A program made the position numbers and the translations under genes. Source: Nocardia sp. CDC159 (GTDB taxonomy: Bacteria; Actinomycetota; Actinomycetes; Mycobacteriales; Mycobacteriaceae). From it: a DNA stretch of 64,000 bases. Shown one piece after another: positions 55,724-64,000 of this stretch. The DNA lies in NCBI RefSeq assembly GCF_023740735.1, contig NZ_JAMRXH010000003.1, forward strand, positions 186,001-250,000. Reading direction: 5' to 3'. Every line of letters begins with the position of its first letter. Position 1 is the stretch's first letter. Below the pieces are notes generated by a model. The model did not search any database. It was not told where the DNA came from and saw nothing but the letters and a program-made list of their open reading frames with translations.

Positions 55724-57925
55724 ATGGCCGAGAAGGCGAGCGCAGCTGCCGGCGGCAACGGCAGAGCAGCGATGGTCGAGCGTCCGGCGGACATCCGCAA
55801 TGTGGCGCTGGTCGGGCACAGCGGTTCCGGGAAAACCACCGTGGTCGAGGCGCTGGCCGTGGCCACCGGGGCGGTCACCCGGGCCGGACGGGTCGAGGAC
55901 GGCACCTGTGTGTCGGACTACGACGACATCGAGCAGCGACAACATCGCTCGGTGCAGCTGTCGGTGGTCCCCGTGTTCTGGAACGGGATGAAGATCAACC
56001 TGCTGGACACACCAGGGTATGCCGATTTCGTCGGCGAATTGAGGGCCGGTCTGCGAGCAGCGGATGCGGCCCTTTTCGTTGTCTCGGCCGCCGCGGGCGC
56101 CGACGGCGTCGGCGGGCAGACCCTGGCGCTGTGGGAGGAGTGCGCCGCGGTCGGCATGCCGCGCGCGCTGGTCATCACCCATCTGGACGCCGCCCGGGCC
56201 GATTTCGAGGAGCTGGCCGAAACCTGCCGCGAAATCCTCGGCGGCGGAGCGTCGGAAAGTATGCTGCCGCTGCATCTTCCGGTGTACGGCCCGAAGGCCG
56301 CCGACGGCCACCGCCCCGTCACCGGGCTCATCGATCTGCTCACCCAGCAGGTCTTCGACTACTCCGCCGGGGAGCACACCCGCACCGAACCCACCCCGGA
56401 GCAGAACGAGCTGATCGACTCCGCGCGCGGGCGCCTGATCGAGGGCATCATCGCCGAGAGCGAGGACGAATCGCTCATGGATCGCTACCTCGAGGGCGAG
56501 GAGATCGATCTCACCACGCTGGTCACCGATCTGGAGCGCGCCGTCGCACGCGGCAGCTTCCATCCGATCCTGATCGCCGCGCCCCCGCCCGAGGGCGCCA
56601 AACAGGGGCTGGGCATGGTCGAGATCCTGGATCTGATCACGCGCGGATTTCCCACGCCCGCCGAACATCCCGTCTCGGCGAGCTGTCCGTCCGACGGTTC
56701 GGGCCCGAAGCCGCTGACCTGCGATCCGCGGGCCCCGCTCGCCGCCGAGGTCATCCGCACCGCCTCCGACCCCTACGTTGGGCGGCTGTCGCTGGTGCGG
56801 GTGTTCTCCGGCACACTGCGCCCCGACGAGACGGTGCACGTGTGCGGGCACGGGCCCGACGTCGAGCGCAACCACGACCTGGACGAGCGGGTGGGAGCGG
56901 TCTCGGCCCCGTTCGGCAAACAGCAACGCCCGCTCGGCCAGGCCATCGCCGGCGATATCGCCTGCGTCACCAAACTCGGCCATGCCGAGACCGGGGATAC
57001 CCTGTCAGCCAAGGACACTCCGCTGTTGATCGAGCCCTGGCCGATGCCCGAACCGCTGCTGCCGGTGGCCATTCGCGCGCACAGCAAGGCCGACGAGGAC
57101 AAGCTCTCCCAGGGCCTGAGCCGGTTGGTGGCCGAGGATCCGACCGTGCGGCTCGAGCAGAACGGCCAGACCCATCAGCTGGTGCTGTGGTGTCTGGGCG
57201 AGGCGCATCGCGAGGTGGCGCTGGAGCGGCTGCGGTCGCGGTTCGGGGTGCAGGTCGACACCGTCGAGCACAAGGTGGCGCTGCGGGAGACGTTCGCGAG
57301 CACCGCGACCGGGCGCGGGCGGCATGTCAAACAGTCCGGCGGGCACGGCCAGTACGCCATCTGCGAGATCGAGGTCGCGCCGCTGCCGGAGGGCTCGGGT
57401 ATCGAATTCGTGGACAAGGTGGTGGGCGGAGTCGTTCCGCGCCAGTTCATTCCGTCGGTGGAGAAGGGCGTGCGCGCCCAGGCCCTCAAGGGTGTGGCGG
57501 CGGGCTATCCGCTGGTCGATGTGCGGGTGACGCTCTACGACGGGAAGGCGCATTCGGTGGACTCCTCCGATGCGGCCTTCCAGACCGCGGGCGCGCTGGC
57601 GCTGCGCGAGGCCGCCGCGGCGGCGCGGATCAATCTGCTGGAGCCGATCGCCGAGGTGAGTGTCACGGTGTCCGACGACTACGTCGGCGCGGTGCTGTCG
57701 GATCTGTCCAGCCGCCGCGGGCGGGTGCTGGGCACCGAACCGGTGAGCGCCGGGCGCACGACCGTCCGCGCCGAGGTCCCGGAACTGGAGCTGAGCCGCT
57801 ACGCCATCGATCTGCGCTCGATCTCGCACGGCGCGGCCCAGTTCACTCGCGCCTACATCCGCCACGAGCCGATGCCGCCCCAGATCGCCGACGGCATCCG
57901 GGCGCAGGCCAAGGCGTCGGCGTGA
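55724..57925 (+). CDS. fusA2: EF-G-like GTPase (FusA2/EF-G2)
   Basis: 733 aa from ATG 55724 (MAEKASAAAGGNGRAAMVER), behind GCGAGGG; upstream GTG 55673 and ATG 55697 are less likely. The translation-factor layout is full length: G domain with GHSGSGKTTVVEAL, domain II (VRVFSGTLRPDETVHVCGHG), and domains III-V with QYAICEIEVAPLPEGSGIEF. Two motifs differ from real EF-G: the G3 site reads DTPGYADF, with Tyr for the catalytic His, and G4 reads THLD rather than NKxD. EF-G2 of mycobacteria has the same G3 and lacks strong ribosome-dependent GTPase activity, as I recall. Role unclear. Confidence 0.9.
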   Translation: MAEKASAAAGGNGRAAMVERPADIRNVALVGHSGSGKTTVVEALAVATGAVTRAGRVEDGTCVSDYDDIEQRQHRSVQLSVVPVFWNGMKINLLDTPGYADFVGELRAGLRAADAALFVVSAAAGADGVGGQTLALWEECAAVGMPRALVITHLDAARADFEELAETCREILGGGASESMLPLHLPVYGPKAADGHRPVTGLIDLLTQQVFDYSAGEHTRTEPTPEQNELIDSARGRLIEGIIAESEDESLMDRYLEGEEIDLTTLVTDLERAVARGSFHPILIAAPPPEGAKQGLGMVEILDLITRGFPTPAEHPVSASCPSDGSGPKPLTCDPRAPLAAEVIRTASDPYVGRLSLVRVFSGTLRPDETVHVCGHGPDVERNHDLDERVGAVSAPFGKQQRPLGQAIAGDIACVTKLGHAETGDTLSAKDTPLLIEPWPMPEPLLPVAIRAHSKADEDKLSQGLSRLVAEDPTVRLEQNGQTHQLVLWCLGEAHREVALERLRSRFGVQVDTVEHKVALRETFASTATGRGRHVKQSGGHGQYAICEIEVAPLPEGSGIEFVDKVVGGVVPRQFIPSVEKGVRAQALKGVAAGYPLVDVRVTLYDGKAHSVDSSDAAFQTAGALALREAAAAARINLLEPIAEVSVTVSDDYVGAVLSDLSSRRGRVLGTEPVSAGRTTVRAEVPELELSRYAIDLRSISHGAAQFTRAYIRHEPMPPQIADGIRAQAKASA

Positions 57926-57975
57926 GGACTATCCGGGTGCCGAACGCCTGACCGGTTCCCACTATCCTGAGAACC

Positions 57976-58719
57976 ATGGCAGCAGGTAAGGGCGGTAAGC
58001 CGTCGAAGGAAGCGAAGGCCGCGGCGAAGGCGGCGCGCAAGCAGGCGTCGAAGGAGCGGCGTCAGCAGCTCTGGCAGGCGTTCCAGATGCAGCGCAAGGA
58101 AGACAAGCTGTTGCTGCCGTTGATGATCGGCGCGTTCGTCGGCATCGCCGTGGTGCTGTTCGTGATCGGTCTGTTCTTCGGCCTGCAGTGGTTCCTGCTG
58201 CCGATCGGCCTGCTGCTGGGCGCGCTGGTGGCGTTCATCATCTTCGGCCGCCGCGTGCAGAAGAACGTCTACGCCAAGGCCGAGGGCCAGGCCGGAGCGG
58301 CCGCCTGGGTCCTGGAGAACCTGCAGGGCAAGTGGCGGGTCAGCAACGGCATCGCCGCCACCACCCAGCTCGACGCGGTGCACCGCGCGATCGGCCTGCC
58401 CGGCGTCATCCTGGTCGCCGAGGGCTCCCCCCAGCGCGTGAAATCGCTGCTGGCCCAGGAGAAGAAGCGCACCGCCCGCCTGGTCGGCGACACCCCCATC
58501 TACGACATCATCATCGGCAACGAGGAGGGTCAGGTCCCGCTCAAGGACCTGCAGCGCTACCTCACCAAACTCCCCCGCAACATCGACGCCAAGCGCATCG
58601 ATCTCATCGAGGGCCGCCTGTCCGCCCTCGCCACCCGCGGCGGCCCGGCCCTGCCCAAGGGCCCGCTGCCCGCGGGCGCGAAGATGCGCGGCGTGCAGCG
58701 CAGCATCCGACGCCGCTGA
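57976..58719 (+). CDS. DUF4191 membrane protein
   Basis: 247 aa. A Lys/Ala-rich N-terminus (KEAKAAAKAARKQASKERRQ) is followed by two helices (LLPLMIGAFVGIAVVLFVIGL; WFLLPIGLLLGALVAFIIFG) and a soluble C-terminal domain with VILVAEGSPQRVKSLLAQEK and TPIYDIIIGNEEGQVPLKD. It matches Rv2219 of M. tuberculosis in type and place. No function is known. It probably faces the cytoplasm with both ends. Confidence 0.9.
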   Translation: MAAGKGGKPSKEAKAAAKAARKQASKERRQQLWQAFQMQRKEDKLLLPLMIGAFVGIAVVLFVIGLFFGLQWFLLPIGLLLGALVAFIIFGRRVQKNVYAKAEGQAGAAAWVLENLQGKWRVSNGIAATTQLDAVHRAIGLPGVILVAEGSPQRVKSLLAQEKKRTARLVGDTPIYDIIIGNEEGQVPLKDLQRYLTKLPRNIDAKRIDLIEGRLSALATRGGPALPKGPLPAGAKMRGVQRSIRRR

Positions 58720-58728
58720 CCCGAAGCC

Positions 58729-58771
58729 CGATCGCACCTCCGTCCCGCACCAGGGCCGCCAGGTGCGATCG
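58729..58771. terminator. Terminator between DUF4191 and RDD genes
   Basis: CGATCGCACCT (58729-58739) and AGGTGCGATCG (58761-58771) pair perfectly over 11 bp with a 21-nt loop, between two convergent genes. Confidence 0.6.
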
Positions 58772-58790
58772 ATCGGTGAGGTAGCCCGGT

Positions 58791-59252
58791 TCAGCGCAGC
58801 CGGATCAGCGCGGTCCCCGTGGCCCGGTCGTGCATGCCGCGGCCGTCGGAATCTGTGAACAGCGCGGGGACGACGAAGATCAGCAGGACCTGGCGGGCCA
58901 GCGCGCGGACGAAGCCGACGGGGGCGGCGGCGTCGATGCGGATGACGCGCATGCGGAGAAAGAATTGGCCGGGGGTGAAGCCGAACAGCGTCACCGTGAC
59001 CAGGCCGATCACGAACCAGGTGAGCAGCGTGACGGTGTTGATCGTGCCGCTGCCGCGCGCGATCAGGGCGGCGATGCCCATGGCGATGAACCAGTCCACG
59101 AACAGGGCGAGGATGCGGCGGCCCATGGGCGCCAGCGATCCGACGCCGGATTCCGGTAGGCCCAGCAGTTTGCCCGGATACTCGTCGGGGGCGGGTTCCC
59201 CCGGATCGGCCGCATTCGGCCCGGACAGCCAGGAACCGGTAATTCGTGCCAT
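58791..59252 (-). CDS. RDD-family membrane protein
   Basis: 153 aa. RRILALFVDWFIAMGIAALI carries the conserved Arg-Asp region, with two further hydrophobic segments (LLTWFVIGLVTVTLFGFTPG; VRALARQVLLIFVVPALF). FFLRMRVIRIDAA sits between them. It equals the Rv2219A position in M. tuberculosis. RDD proteins are mostly of unknown function; some act in ion or compatible-solute exchange. It is divergent from glnA, with a 440-bp gap. Confidence 0.88.
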   Translation of the reverse strand: MARITGSWLSGPNAADPGEPAPDEYPGKLLGLPESGVGSLAPMGRRILALFVDWFIAMGIAALIARGSGTINTVTLLTWFVIGLVTVTLFGFTPGQFFLRMRVIRIDAAAPVGFVRALARQVLLIFVVPALFTDSDGRGMHDRATGTALIRLR

Positions 59253-59692
59253 GACTCCAGCTTAGGCAGCGCGGCCCGGCCCACCGCGGCCCGGTGCGGG
59301 ACATCTGGTCCCCGAGGACGCCCAGGAGCCCGTCGTGGCGACCGTGCGCGAGACGCGGTCCGGGACCACCCGACCCGTCCGGACGAAAGTCCTTGCGGGC
59401 GGTACACTCTCGGCGGCACCCGGCCGACCCACTCGTCCTTACCGAATATTTGCGGGGTGTACCCGAGTCGGCGCACCGCCCTGGTGGCAGGATGTGCCGT
59501 GCCGACCGGACACCCATCGGTGACCGGCCGCGACGCCTGCGAGAGGCGCGAACAGCGCGGTCTTCAGCCTGGCGGCACGTGTAACACTGGCGAAACACAA
59601 TCTTGATTACCGGGAAACACCGCATCCATAGCGTTCTGCGACGACACCCAGCAAGCGGCACTGGCTGGGAACCGATCCGTAAGGAGTACTAA
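59253..59692. other. Intergenic region upstream of glnA
   Basis: 440 bp between the divergent RDD and glnA genes. The first ~300 bp is GC-rich with no clear gene (frames here are Arg-rich and lack ribosome sites). GGTACACT near 59401 could be a -10 region. The last ~110 bp is AT-richer and holds a GlnR-like site and the ribosome site AAGGAG (59681-59686). Confidence 0.6.
59581..59596 (+). promoter_or_regulatory. GlnR-box-like half-site upstream of glnA
   Basis: GTAAC (59581-59585), six bases, then GAAAC (59592-59596): this fits the actinobacterial GlnR consensus GTnAC-N6-GAAAC exactly. A second, degenerate copy (GATTAC ... GAAAC, 59605-59618) follows with shorter spacing. GlnR is known to control glnA in Streptomyces and mycobacteria, so nitrogen control here is likely. 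Confidence 0.55.
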
Positions 59693-61129
59693 GTGGCGTT
59701 CAGCACGGCCGACGAGGTCATCAAGTACATCAAGGAGGAGGAGGTCGAATACGTCGACGTCCGGTTCACCGACCTCCCCGGTGTGCAGCAGCACTTCTCG
59801 ATCCCGGCGAAGGCTTTCACGGCCGATCTGGCCGAGGAGGGTCTGGCGTTCGACGGGTCCTCGGTGCGCGGTTTCCAGTCCATCGACGAGTCGGACATGC
59901 TGCTGCTGCCCGACTTCTCGACCGCGCGCATCGATCCCTTCCGTGCCGCCAAGACGCTGAACCTGAACTTCTTCGTCCACGATCCGTTCACCCGCGAGGC
60001 CTACAGCCGCGACCCGCGCAACGTCGCCCGCAAGGCGGAGGAGTACCTGCGCTCGACCGGCATCGCCGACACCGCGTTCTTCGGCCCGGAGGCGGAGTTC
60101 TACATCTTCGACTCCATCCGCTACGACTCGGCCATGAACGGCGCCTTCTACGAGATCGAGTCGATCTCGGGCTCCTGGAACACCGGCGCGGAGTTCAACC
60201 CGGACGGCACCCTGAACCGCGGCTACAAGGTCCGCAACAAGGGCGGCTACTTCCCCGTCGCGCCCTACGACCACTACGTCGACCTGCGCGACAAGATCTC
60301 GACCAACCTGCAGAACGCGGGCTTCGAGCTCGAGCGCGGCCACCACGAGGTGGGCACCGCCGGGCAGGCCGAGATCAACTACAAGTTCGGCACCCTGCTG
60401 GGCGCGGCCGACGATCTGATGCTGTTCAAGTACATCGTCAAGAACACCGCCTGGGCCGAGGGCAAGACCGTCACCTTCATGCCGAAGCCGCTGTTCGGCG
60501 ACAACGGCTCGGGCATGCACGTGCACCAGTCGCTGTGGAAGGACGGCAAGCCGCTGTTCCACGACGAGGCCGGTTACGGCGGCCTGTCGGATCTGGCCCG
60601 CTGGTACATCGGCGGCATCCTGCACCACGCCCCGTCGCTGCTGGCGTTCACCAACCCGACCGTGAACTCCTACCACCGCCTGGTCCCGGGCTACGAGGCC
60701 CCGATCAACCTGGTGTACTCGCAGCGCAACCGCTCCGCCGCCGTGCGCATCCCGGTCACCGGCAACAACCCGAAGGCCAAGCGCATCGAGTTCCGCGCCC
60801 CCGACTCCTCGGGCAACCCGTACCTGGCCTTCGCCGCCATGCTGATGGCGGGCCTGGACGGCATCAAGAAGAAGATCGAGCCCGCGGCCCCGGTCGACAA
60901 GGACCTCTACGAGCTCCCGCCGGAGGAGGCCAAGAACATCCCGCAGGCCCCCACCAGCCTGGCCTCGGTCATCGACCGCCTCGAGCAGGACCACGACTAC
61001 CTCACCGAGGGCAACGTCTTCACCGAGGACCTGATCGAGACCTGGATCCAGCTCAAGCGCGACAACGAGATCGCTCCGGTGAACCTGCGGCCGCACCCGT
61101 ACGAGTTCGAGCTGTACTTCGACGTGTAG
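59693..61129 (+). CDS. glnA: Glutamine synthetase, type I-beta
   Basis: 478 aa from GTG 59693. [59 protein letters not shown] and [17 protein letters not shown] hold the metal and substrate ligands. Tyr406 in [10 protein letters not shown] is the adenylylation site, so activity can be switched by GlnE. It condenses glutamate and ammonia. The mycobacterial ortholog GlnA1 (Rv2220) is partly extracellular and linked to poly-Glu in the wall. A GlnR-like site lies 97 bp upstream. Confidence 0.98.
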   Translation: MAFSTADEVIKYIKEEEVEYVDVRFTDLPGVQQHFSIPAKAFTADLAEEGLAFDGSSVRGFQSIDESDMLLLPDFSTARIDPFRAAKTLNLNFFVHDPFTREAYSRDPRNVARKAEEYLRSTGIADTAFFGPEAEFYIFDSIRYDSAMNGAFYEIESISGSWNTGAEFNPDGTLNRGYKVRNKGGYFPVAPYDHYVDLRDKISTNLQNAGFELERGHHEVGTAGQAEINYKFGTLLGAADDLMLFKYIVKNTAWAEGKTVTFMPKPLFGDNGSGMHVHQSLWKDGKPLFHDEAGYGGLSDLARWYIGGILHHAPSLLAFTNPTVNSYHRLVPGYEAPINLVYSQRNRSAAVRIPVTGNNPKAKRIEFRAPDSSGNPYLAFAAMLMAGLDGIKKKIEPAAPVDKDLYELPPEEAKNIPQAPTSLASVIDRLEQDHDYLTEGNVFTEDLIETWIQLKRDNEIAPVNLRPHPYEFELYFDV

Positions 61130-61150
61130 GCTACGGTGTAGCAAGCGCTT

Positions 61151-61184
61151 CCGAGGCCCCCGCCGAAATCGGCTGGGGCCTCGG
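61151..61184 (+). terminator. Terminator after glnA
   Basis: CCGAGGCCCC (61151-61160) pairs with GGGGCCTCGG (61175-61184), with an inner GCCG/CGGC helix, then TGTTTT. A strong rho-independent terminator. Confidence 0.85.
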
Positions 61185-61298
61185 TGTTTTCGGCGTTTGT
61201 CCAGCGGGAATCTCGGTGAGTGCCGATCCGGGTCCCGACCAGCGGGGCGTTACCACAGAACGCCGCCGGGCGCATGTCGGGGCCACCTACTCTCCCCC

Positions 61299-62174
61299 GG
61301 CATGAGGATATCGTTCATTTCATTGTTGGGGGCTTTCGCGGCCGTCTTTGCGTTGACCGCGACGAGTGTCACCGCCCAGCCGGAGGTGCAGCTCGCCGCG
61401 GGGGGCAAAATCGATTTGCAGGGGGCGGTCAACACCCGGGACATCGGTGGGTATCGCACCTATGACGGGAAGACGGTCAGGTCCGGCAAGGCCATTCGGT
61501 CGGATTCGTTGCAGTCGTTGACCGAGGCGGATGTGCAGAAACTCGCGGCGTTGCGGCTGAAGCAGGTGATCGATCTGCGGACACCGCAGGAGGTGCAGTT
61601 CCTGGGGGCGGACAAGTTGCCCGCGGGGGTGCCGCTGGTGGCGCGGCCGACCAGCGATACCGGGATGTTCCTGCTGATGCTGCAGTTGATCCAGTCGCGT
61701 GATTACGCGCGGCAGGAGGCGACGCTGGGTAACGGTGGGGCCGAGCGGATCATGCAGAACATGTACGTCAGCCTGGCCACCGATCCGGATACCAAAGCCA
61801 AAGTGGGGCAGACGATTCGCGATCTGGCCAATACCGACCGGCCCACCCTGTTCCACTGCACGGCCGGTAAGGATCGCACGGGCTGGGTGACCTACATCGC
61901 GCTGCGCGCGGTCGGCGTGCCGGAACAGACCGCGCGCCAGGATTATCTGAAGTCCAACGAGTATCGCGCGGCGGCCGATGCCAGGCTGCGCGAACAGGTG
62001 AGACAGGCGGGGCTGATGCAGCATCCGGATCTGCTGATCCCGCTGCAGGAGGTGCGCGACGCCTATCTCGACACCGCGCTGAGCAGGATCGGCGACTTCG
62101 GCCGGTACCTCACCGACGGCCTGGGCCTGGATCCGGGCACCATTCTGAAACTGCGCAGGAACCTGGTCGGCTAG
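61299..62174 (+). CDS. Secreted MptpB-like tyrosine/dual-specificity phosphatase
   Basis: 291 aa. A signal peptide (ISLLGAFAAVFALTATSVTAQ) leads into NTRDIGGYRTYDGKTVRSGK, the typical start of this family, and the P-loop HCTAGKDRTGW with catalytic Cys and Arg. VIDLRTPQEV lies between. MptpB of M. tuberculosis, which has the same active-site AGKDRT, dephosphorylates Tyr/Ser/Thr and phosphoinositides in host cells, but has no classical signal peptide as far as I recall; this protein does. Export to the cell surface is therefore likely. Confidence 0.9.
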   Translation, partial: GMRISFISLLGAFAAVFALTATSVTAQPEVQLAAGGKIDLQGAVNTRDIGGYRTYDGKTVRSGKAIRSDSLQSLTEADVQKLAALRLKQVIDLRTPQEVQFLGADKLPAGVPLVARPTSDTGMFLLMLQLIQSRDYARQEATLGNGGAERIMQNMYVSLATDPDTKAKVGQTIRDLANTDRPTLFHCTAGKDRTGWVTYIALRAVGVPEQTARQDYLKSNEYRAAADARLREQVRQAGLMQHPDLLIPLQEVRDAYLDTALSRIGDFGRYLTDGLGLDPGTILKLRRNLVG

Positions 62175-62189
62175 CTCTCATTACTCTTA

Positions 62190-62224
62190 CCGACGCCCCA
62201 GCGGCCCTGGGGCGTCGGCCTTTT
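62190..62224 (+). terminator. Terminator after the phosphatase
   Basis: CCGACGCCCCA (62190-62200) pairs with TGGGGCGTCGG (62208-62218) over 11 bp, loop of 7, followed by CCTTTT. Confidence 0.85.
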
Positions 62225-62233
62225 CACGACCGC

Positions 62234-62413
62234 TCAGATATGCGGATGGCATCCCAGCGAGGCACTGAAGACCGCCGCCGGGCGCTGTGTGGCCGCCATA
62301 TTGCGGCGCTCCTCGCGAGTGAGCGTGCGGCGTGCCAGCGTGCGACGCGCGTACGCGCGCAGCGCGGGCAACCAGGGGCGGTGGTCACCGGTTCGGAAGT
62401 TGGGACGGATCAT
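62234..62413 (-). CDS. Small Arg-rich hypothetical protein (59 aa)
   Basis: Minus-strand frame from ATG 62413 to TGA 62234: MIRPNFRTGDHRPWLPALRA, then an Arg-rich stretch RRTLARRTLTREERRNMAAT and a tail ending SLGCHPHI. GAGGGGAG lies about 12 nt before the ATG. It is shorter than many gene finders allow. The basic composition would suit binding to nucleic acid or to an acidic partner. It ends just after the phosphatase terminator, in convergent orientation. It could still be a chance frame. Confidence 0.4.
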   Translation of the reverse strand: MIRPNFRTGDHRPWLPALRAYARRTLARRTLTREERRNMAATQRPAAVFSASLGCHPHI

Positions 62414-62575
62414 CGAGACTCACTCTCCCCTCGGGCGGCGCTGGCGGACTTTCCAGTCTTCCACTAAATAATCACGAACGATGTCAAAATTTCATGAAAA
62501 CAGAAGGTGAACTTCAGGTGTCGGATGCGGCCGGATGACGATCCGGTCACGACCGGACAGGACGCGGGCTACGAC

Positions 62576-63025
62576 TCAGAGGACGCGCCGCCGCGCGATC
62601 GGGCCCAGTACGGTCAGATCCAGCTCCCCGGACGCCTCGGTCCAGCCCATCGCGCGCAGATCGCTCGGTGATTCGACGCCGAGCGCCTCGTGCAGACCGA
62701 ACGCCACCGCCCCGGCCAACTGCAGCAATCCGGTCCGCGAGATCGGCCAGAACAGCATGCGGCGCCAGTTCTCCACCTCGCGCGCGGGCACCGGCGCACT
62801 CCAGCCGAGCTCGCGTAATCGACGTTCGGCCGACGCGGAAATCGGTACGGCCAGATAGTGATTGCCCGCGAGTTCGACCGTCAGCCGGATGTCGTACTGC
62901 AGGAACTGCACATAGCGATTGCCGGGCGCGGCGATGATCAGCGTGGCACGGGAGGGCAGCTCGGACAGACAGCGGGCCAGCGCTCGCACGAACTCGTCCC
63001 AGCCCGCTGCCACCGCATCGCTCAT
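62576..63025 (-). CDS. TY-Chap/YbjN-like chaperone-domain protein
   Basis: 149 aa. WDEFVRALARCLSELPSRAT, LIIAAPGNRYVQFLQYDIRL and LTVELAGNHYLAVP followed by LGWSAPVPARE fit the TY-Chap (T3SS/YbjN peptide-binding chaperone) fold known from actinobacterial ESX-related proteins. The C-terminal region ends GPIARRRVL. No ESX gene is nearby. It could help a secreted protein, but the client is unknown. Confidence 0.75.
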   Translation of the reverse strand: MSDAVAAGWDEFVRALARCLSELPSRATLIIAAPGNRYVQFLQYDIRLTVELAGNHYLAVPISASAERRLRELGWSAPVPAREVENWRRMLFWPISRTGLLQLAGAVAFGLHEALGVESPSDLRAMGWTEASGELDLTVLGPIARRRVL

Positions 63026-63139
63026 CTGTCCCCCGGCGCCCTTCTCACCGATGGGCCGATCATACGCCGCTCGGCCCGGGTCGCCACCGAATTGTCGTGG
63101 CGGGTAGAGCTTTCCGCGCGGACTATGTGGGTTCCCCCT

Positions 63140-63961
63140 TCAATGGACCTCGGTCAGCCGCGCGGTGAGCCGGGCCAGACGGGCGCGCACACCCGGGTTT
63201 TCCACCAGCGCAGCCGGTTTCGCGGGTACGCCGAGCAGGTAGTGACCGCCGTCGATCACCTCGGTGCGGGTGTCGCACAGCGGCGCGATCTCCGCCGCGA
63301 CCTCGTCGGCCGGGCGACCGACATGGCCGTACAGCCGCAGCATTCCGGTCGTCATCGCGCCCGGGTCCACGCTCACGGCGGTGAGCGCGTCGCCATGGGC
63401 TTCGGCGAGCGTGCGGCTGAACATGGTCAGCGCCAGCTTCGACTGGGCATAGACCGGCAGCGGCAGATAGTAACCCTGCTTGCGGTCCAGGTCTTTCCAG
63501 GCGATCGAGCCGCCGTGGTGCAGTTCGGAGGAGATGTTCACCACCCGGCCCCGGGCGGCGGCGAGCGCACCGGTCAGAGCCTTGGTCAGCAGATAGGGCG
63601 CGAGGTAGTTGACCTGCAGCGTGAGTTCGTGGCCCGCGTCGGTGCGGGTGCGCCGCTCCGGGCCCGCGATGGCGGCGTTGTTGACCAGCAGGTCCAGGGT
63701 GGGCACCGTGCGCGCCAATTCGGCTGCCAGCGTCGCGATTTCGGCCATATCGGTAAAGTCGGCCACCAGCAGCCGCAGGCGCAGCGGCTCGGCGCCGTCC
63801 TTGACCAGATCCTCCAGGGCGCGTTCACCGCTGGCCCGGTCGGGGGCGTGCATGATCACCGTGGCCCCGTCGTCGACCAGGCGGCGGGTCAGCGCGAAGC
63901 CGAGTCCGCTGGTCGCGCCGGTGACCAGGGCGGTGGGAGAGGTCGGAAATGTTTCGGGCAT
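63140..63961 (-). CDS. SDR-family oxidoreductase (retinol-dehydrogenase-like)
   Basis: 273 aa from ATG 63961 with GAGGAAAT upstream. TALVTGATSGLGFALTRRLV is the cofactor loop; LLVNNAAIAGPERR has the NNAG-type motif, VVNISSELHHGG the catalytic Ser and YAQSKLALTMF the Tyr-Lys pair. VSVDPGAMTTGMLRLYG follows. It is complete and probably NADP-dependent. The substrate is unknown. It is 114 bp upstream of the TY-Chap gene on the same strand. Confidence 0.9.
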   Translation of the reverse strand: MPETFPTSPTALVTGATSGLGFALTRRLVDDGATVIMHAPDRASGERALEDLVKDGAEPLRLRLLVADFTDMAEIATLAAELARTVPTLDLLVNNAAIAGPERRTRTDAGHELTLQVNYLAPYLLTKALTGALAAARGRVVNISSELHHGGSIAWKDLDRKQGYYLPLPVYAQSKLALTMFSRTLAEAHGDALTAVSVDPGAMTTGMLRLYGHVGRPADEVAAEIAPLCDTRTEVIDGGHYLLGVPAKPAALVENPGVRARLARLTARLTEVH

Positions 63962-64000
63962 GGGTATTTCCTCGAGACGGGCAGGAGCACGGTCCTGCGA

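Overview
The window is high-GC actinobacterial chromosome, most likely from Nocardia or a close relative in the Mycobacteriales. The bcc-aa3 respiratory genes, a mycobacterial-type asparagine synthase, adenosine kinase, GS-I glutamine synthetase with an adenylylation-type tyrosine, F420-type and TY-Chap proteins all fit. From memory, the core genes follow the order of the M. tuberculosis Rv2190c-Rv2220 block: NlpC/P60, DEDDh/GIY-YIG protein, trpD, ctaE-qcrCAB, ctaF-ctaC, asnB, erpA-like, adoK, cobT/cobS, ilvE, gcvT, pepB, sucB/dlaT, epimerase, lipB, lipA, DUF4191, RDD, glnA1. The species cannot be fixed from sequence reading alone.

Layout. 1-2.5 kb: a truncated membrane metalloprotease and two NlpC/P60 cell-wall hydrolases. 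3-5.3 kb: a nuclease fusion and a stand-alone Lrp/AsnC ligand-binding domain, closed by a strong bidirectional hairpin. 5.3-9.6 kb: the ctaE-qcrC-qcrA-qcrB operon. 9.9-11.4 kb: trpD. 11.5-13.4 kb: an inserted RloA/RloB-type ATPase-nuclease pair. 13.5-30.7 kb: an accessory stretch. It holds a compact operon (cysD-cysNC-DUF1214-SDR-sulfotransferase-MaoC) that makes PAPS next to a PAPS user, with a divergent IclR regulator and an inverted-repeat operator; an XRE/DUF5753-DUF6879 module; a K+ channel; a P450; and several oxidoreductases. 30.7-34.5 kb: ctaF, ctaC and asnB. 34.6-39.1 kb: a Tat phosphoesterase and the cobalamin genes cobS and a cobU-cobT fusion. 39.1-49.9 kb: regulators, DUF3043, Fe-S carrier, adoK, an ETHE1-like hydrolase, ilvE, gcvT, an acetyltransferase with a divergent zinc-ribbon TetR regulator, and pepB. 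50.2-61.1 kb: the lipoate-dependent E2 (sucB), lipB, lipA, a divergent EF-G2, DUF4191, RDD and glnA. 61.3-64 kb: a secreted tyrosine phosphatase, a TY-Chap protein and an SDR.

How the parts work together. The two cytochrome operons supply most subunits of the bcc-aa3 supercomplex (ctaD is absent here). lipB and lipA make the lipoyl group carried by SucB and used by the glycine cleavage system that GcvT serves. cobS and cobUT cover the nucleotide-loop steps of cobalamin synthesis. The PAPS operon looks like a dedicated sulfation pathway and is the best candidate here for an undescribed system.

There is no rRNA, tRNA, CRISPR array, transposase or phage gene that I can support. Notable non-coding structure includes a dispersed inverted-repeat element (two copies), a 65-bp direct repeat with 90-bp spacing, ~23-nt minisatellite units, and many perfect-stem terminators between convergent genes.
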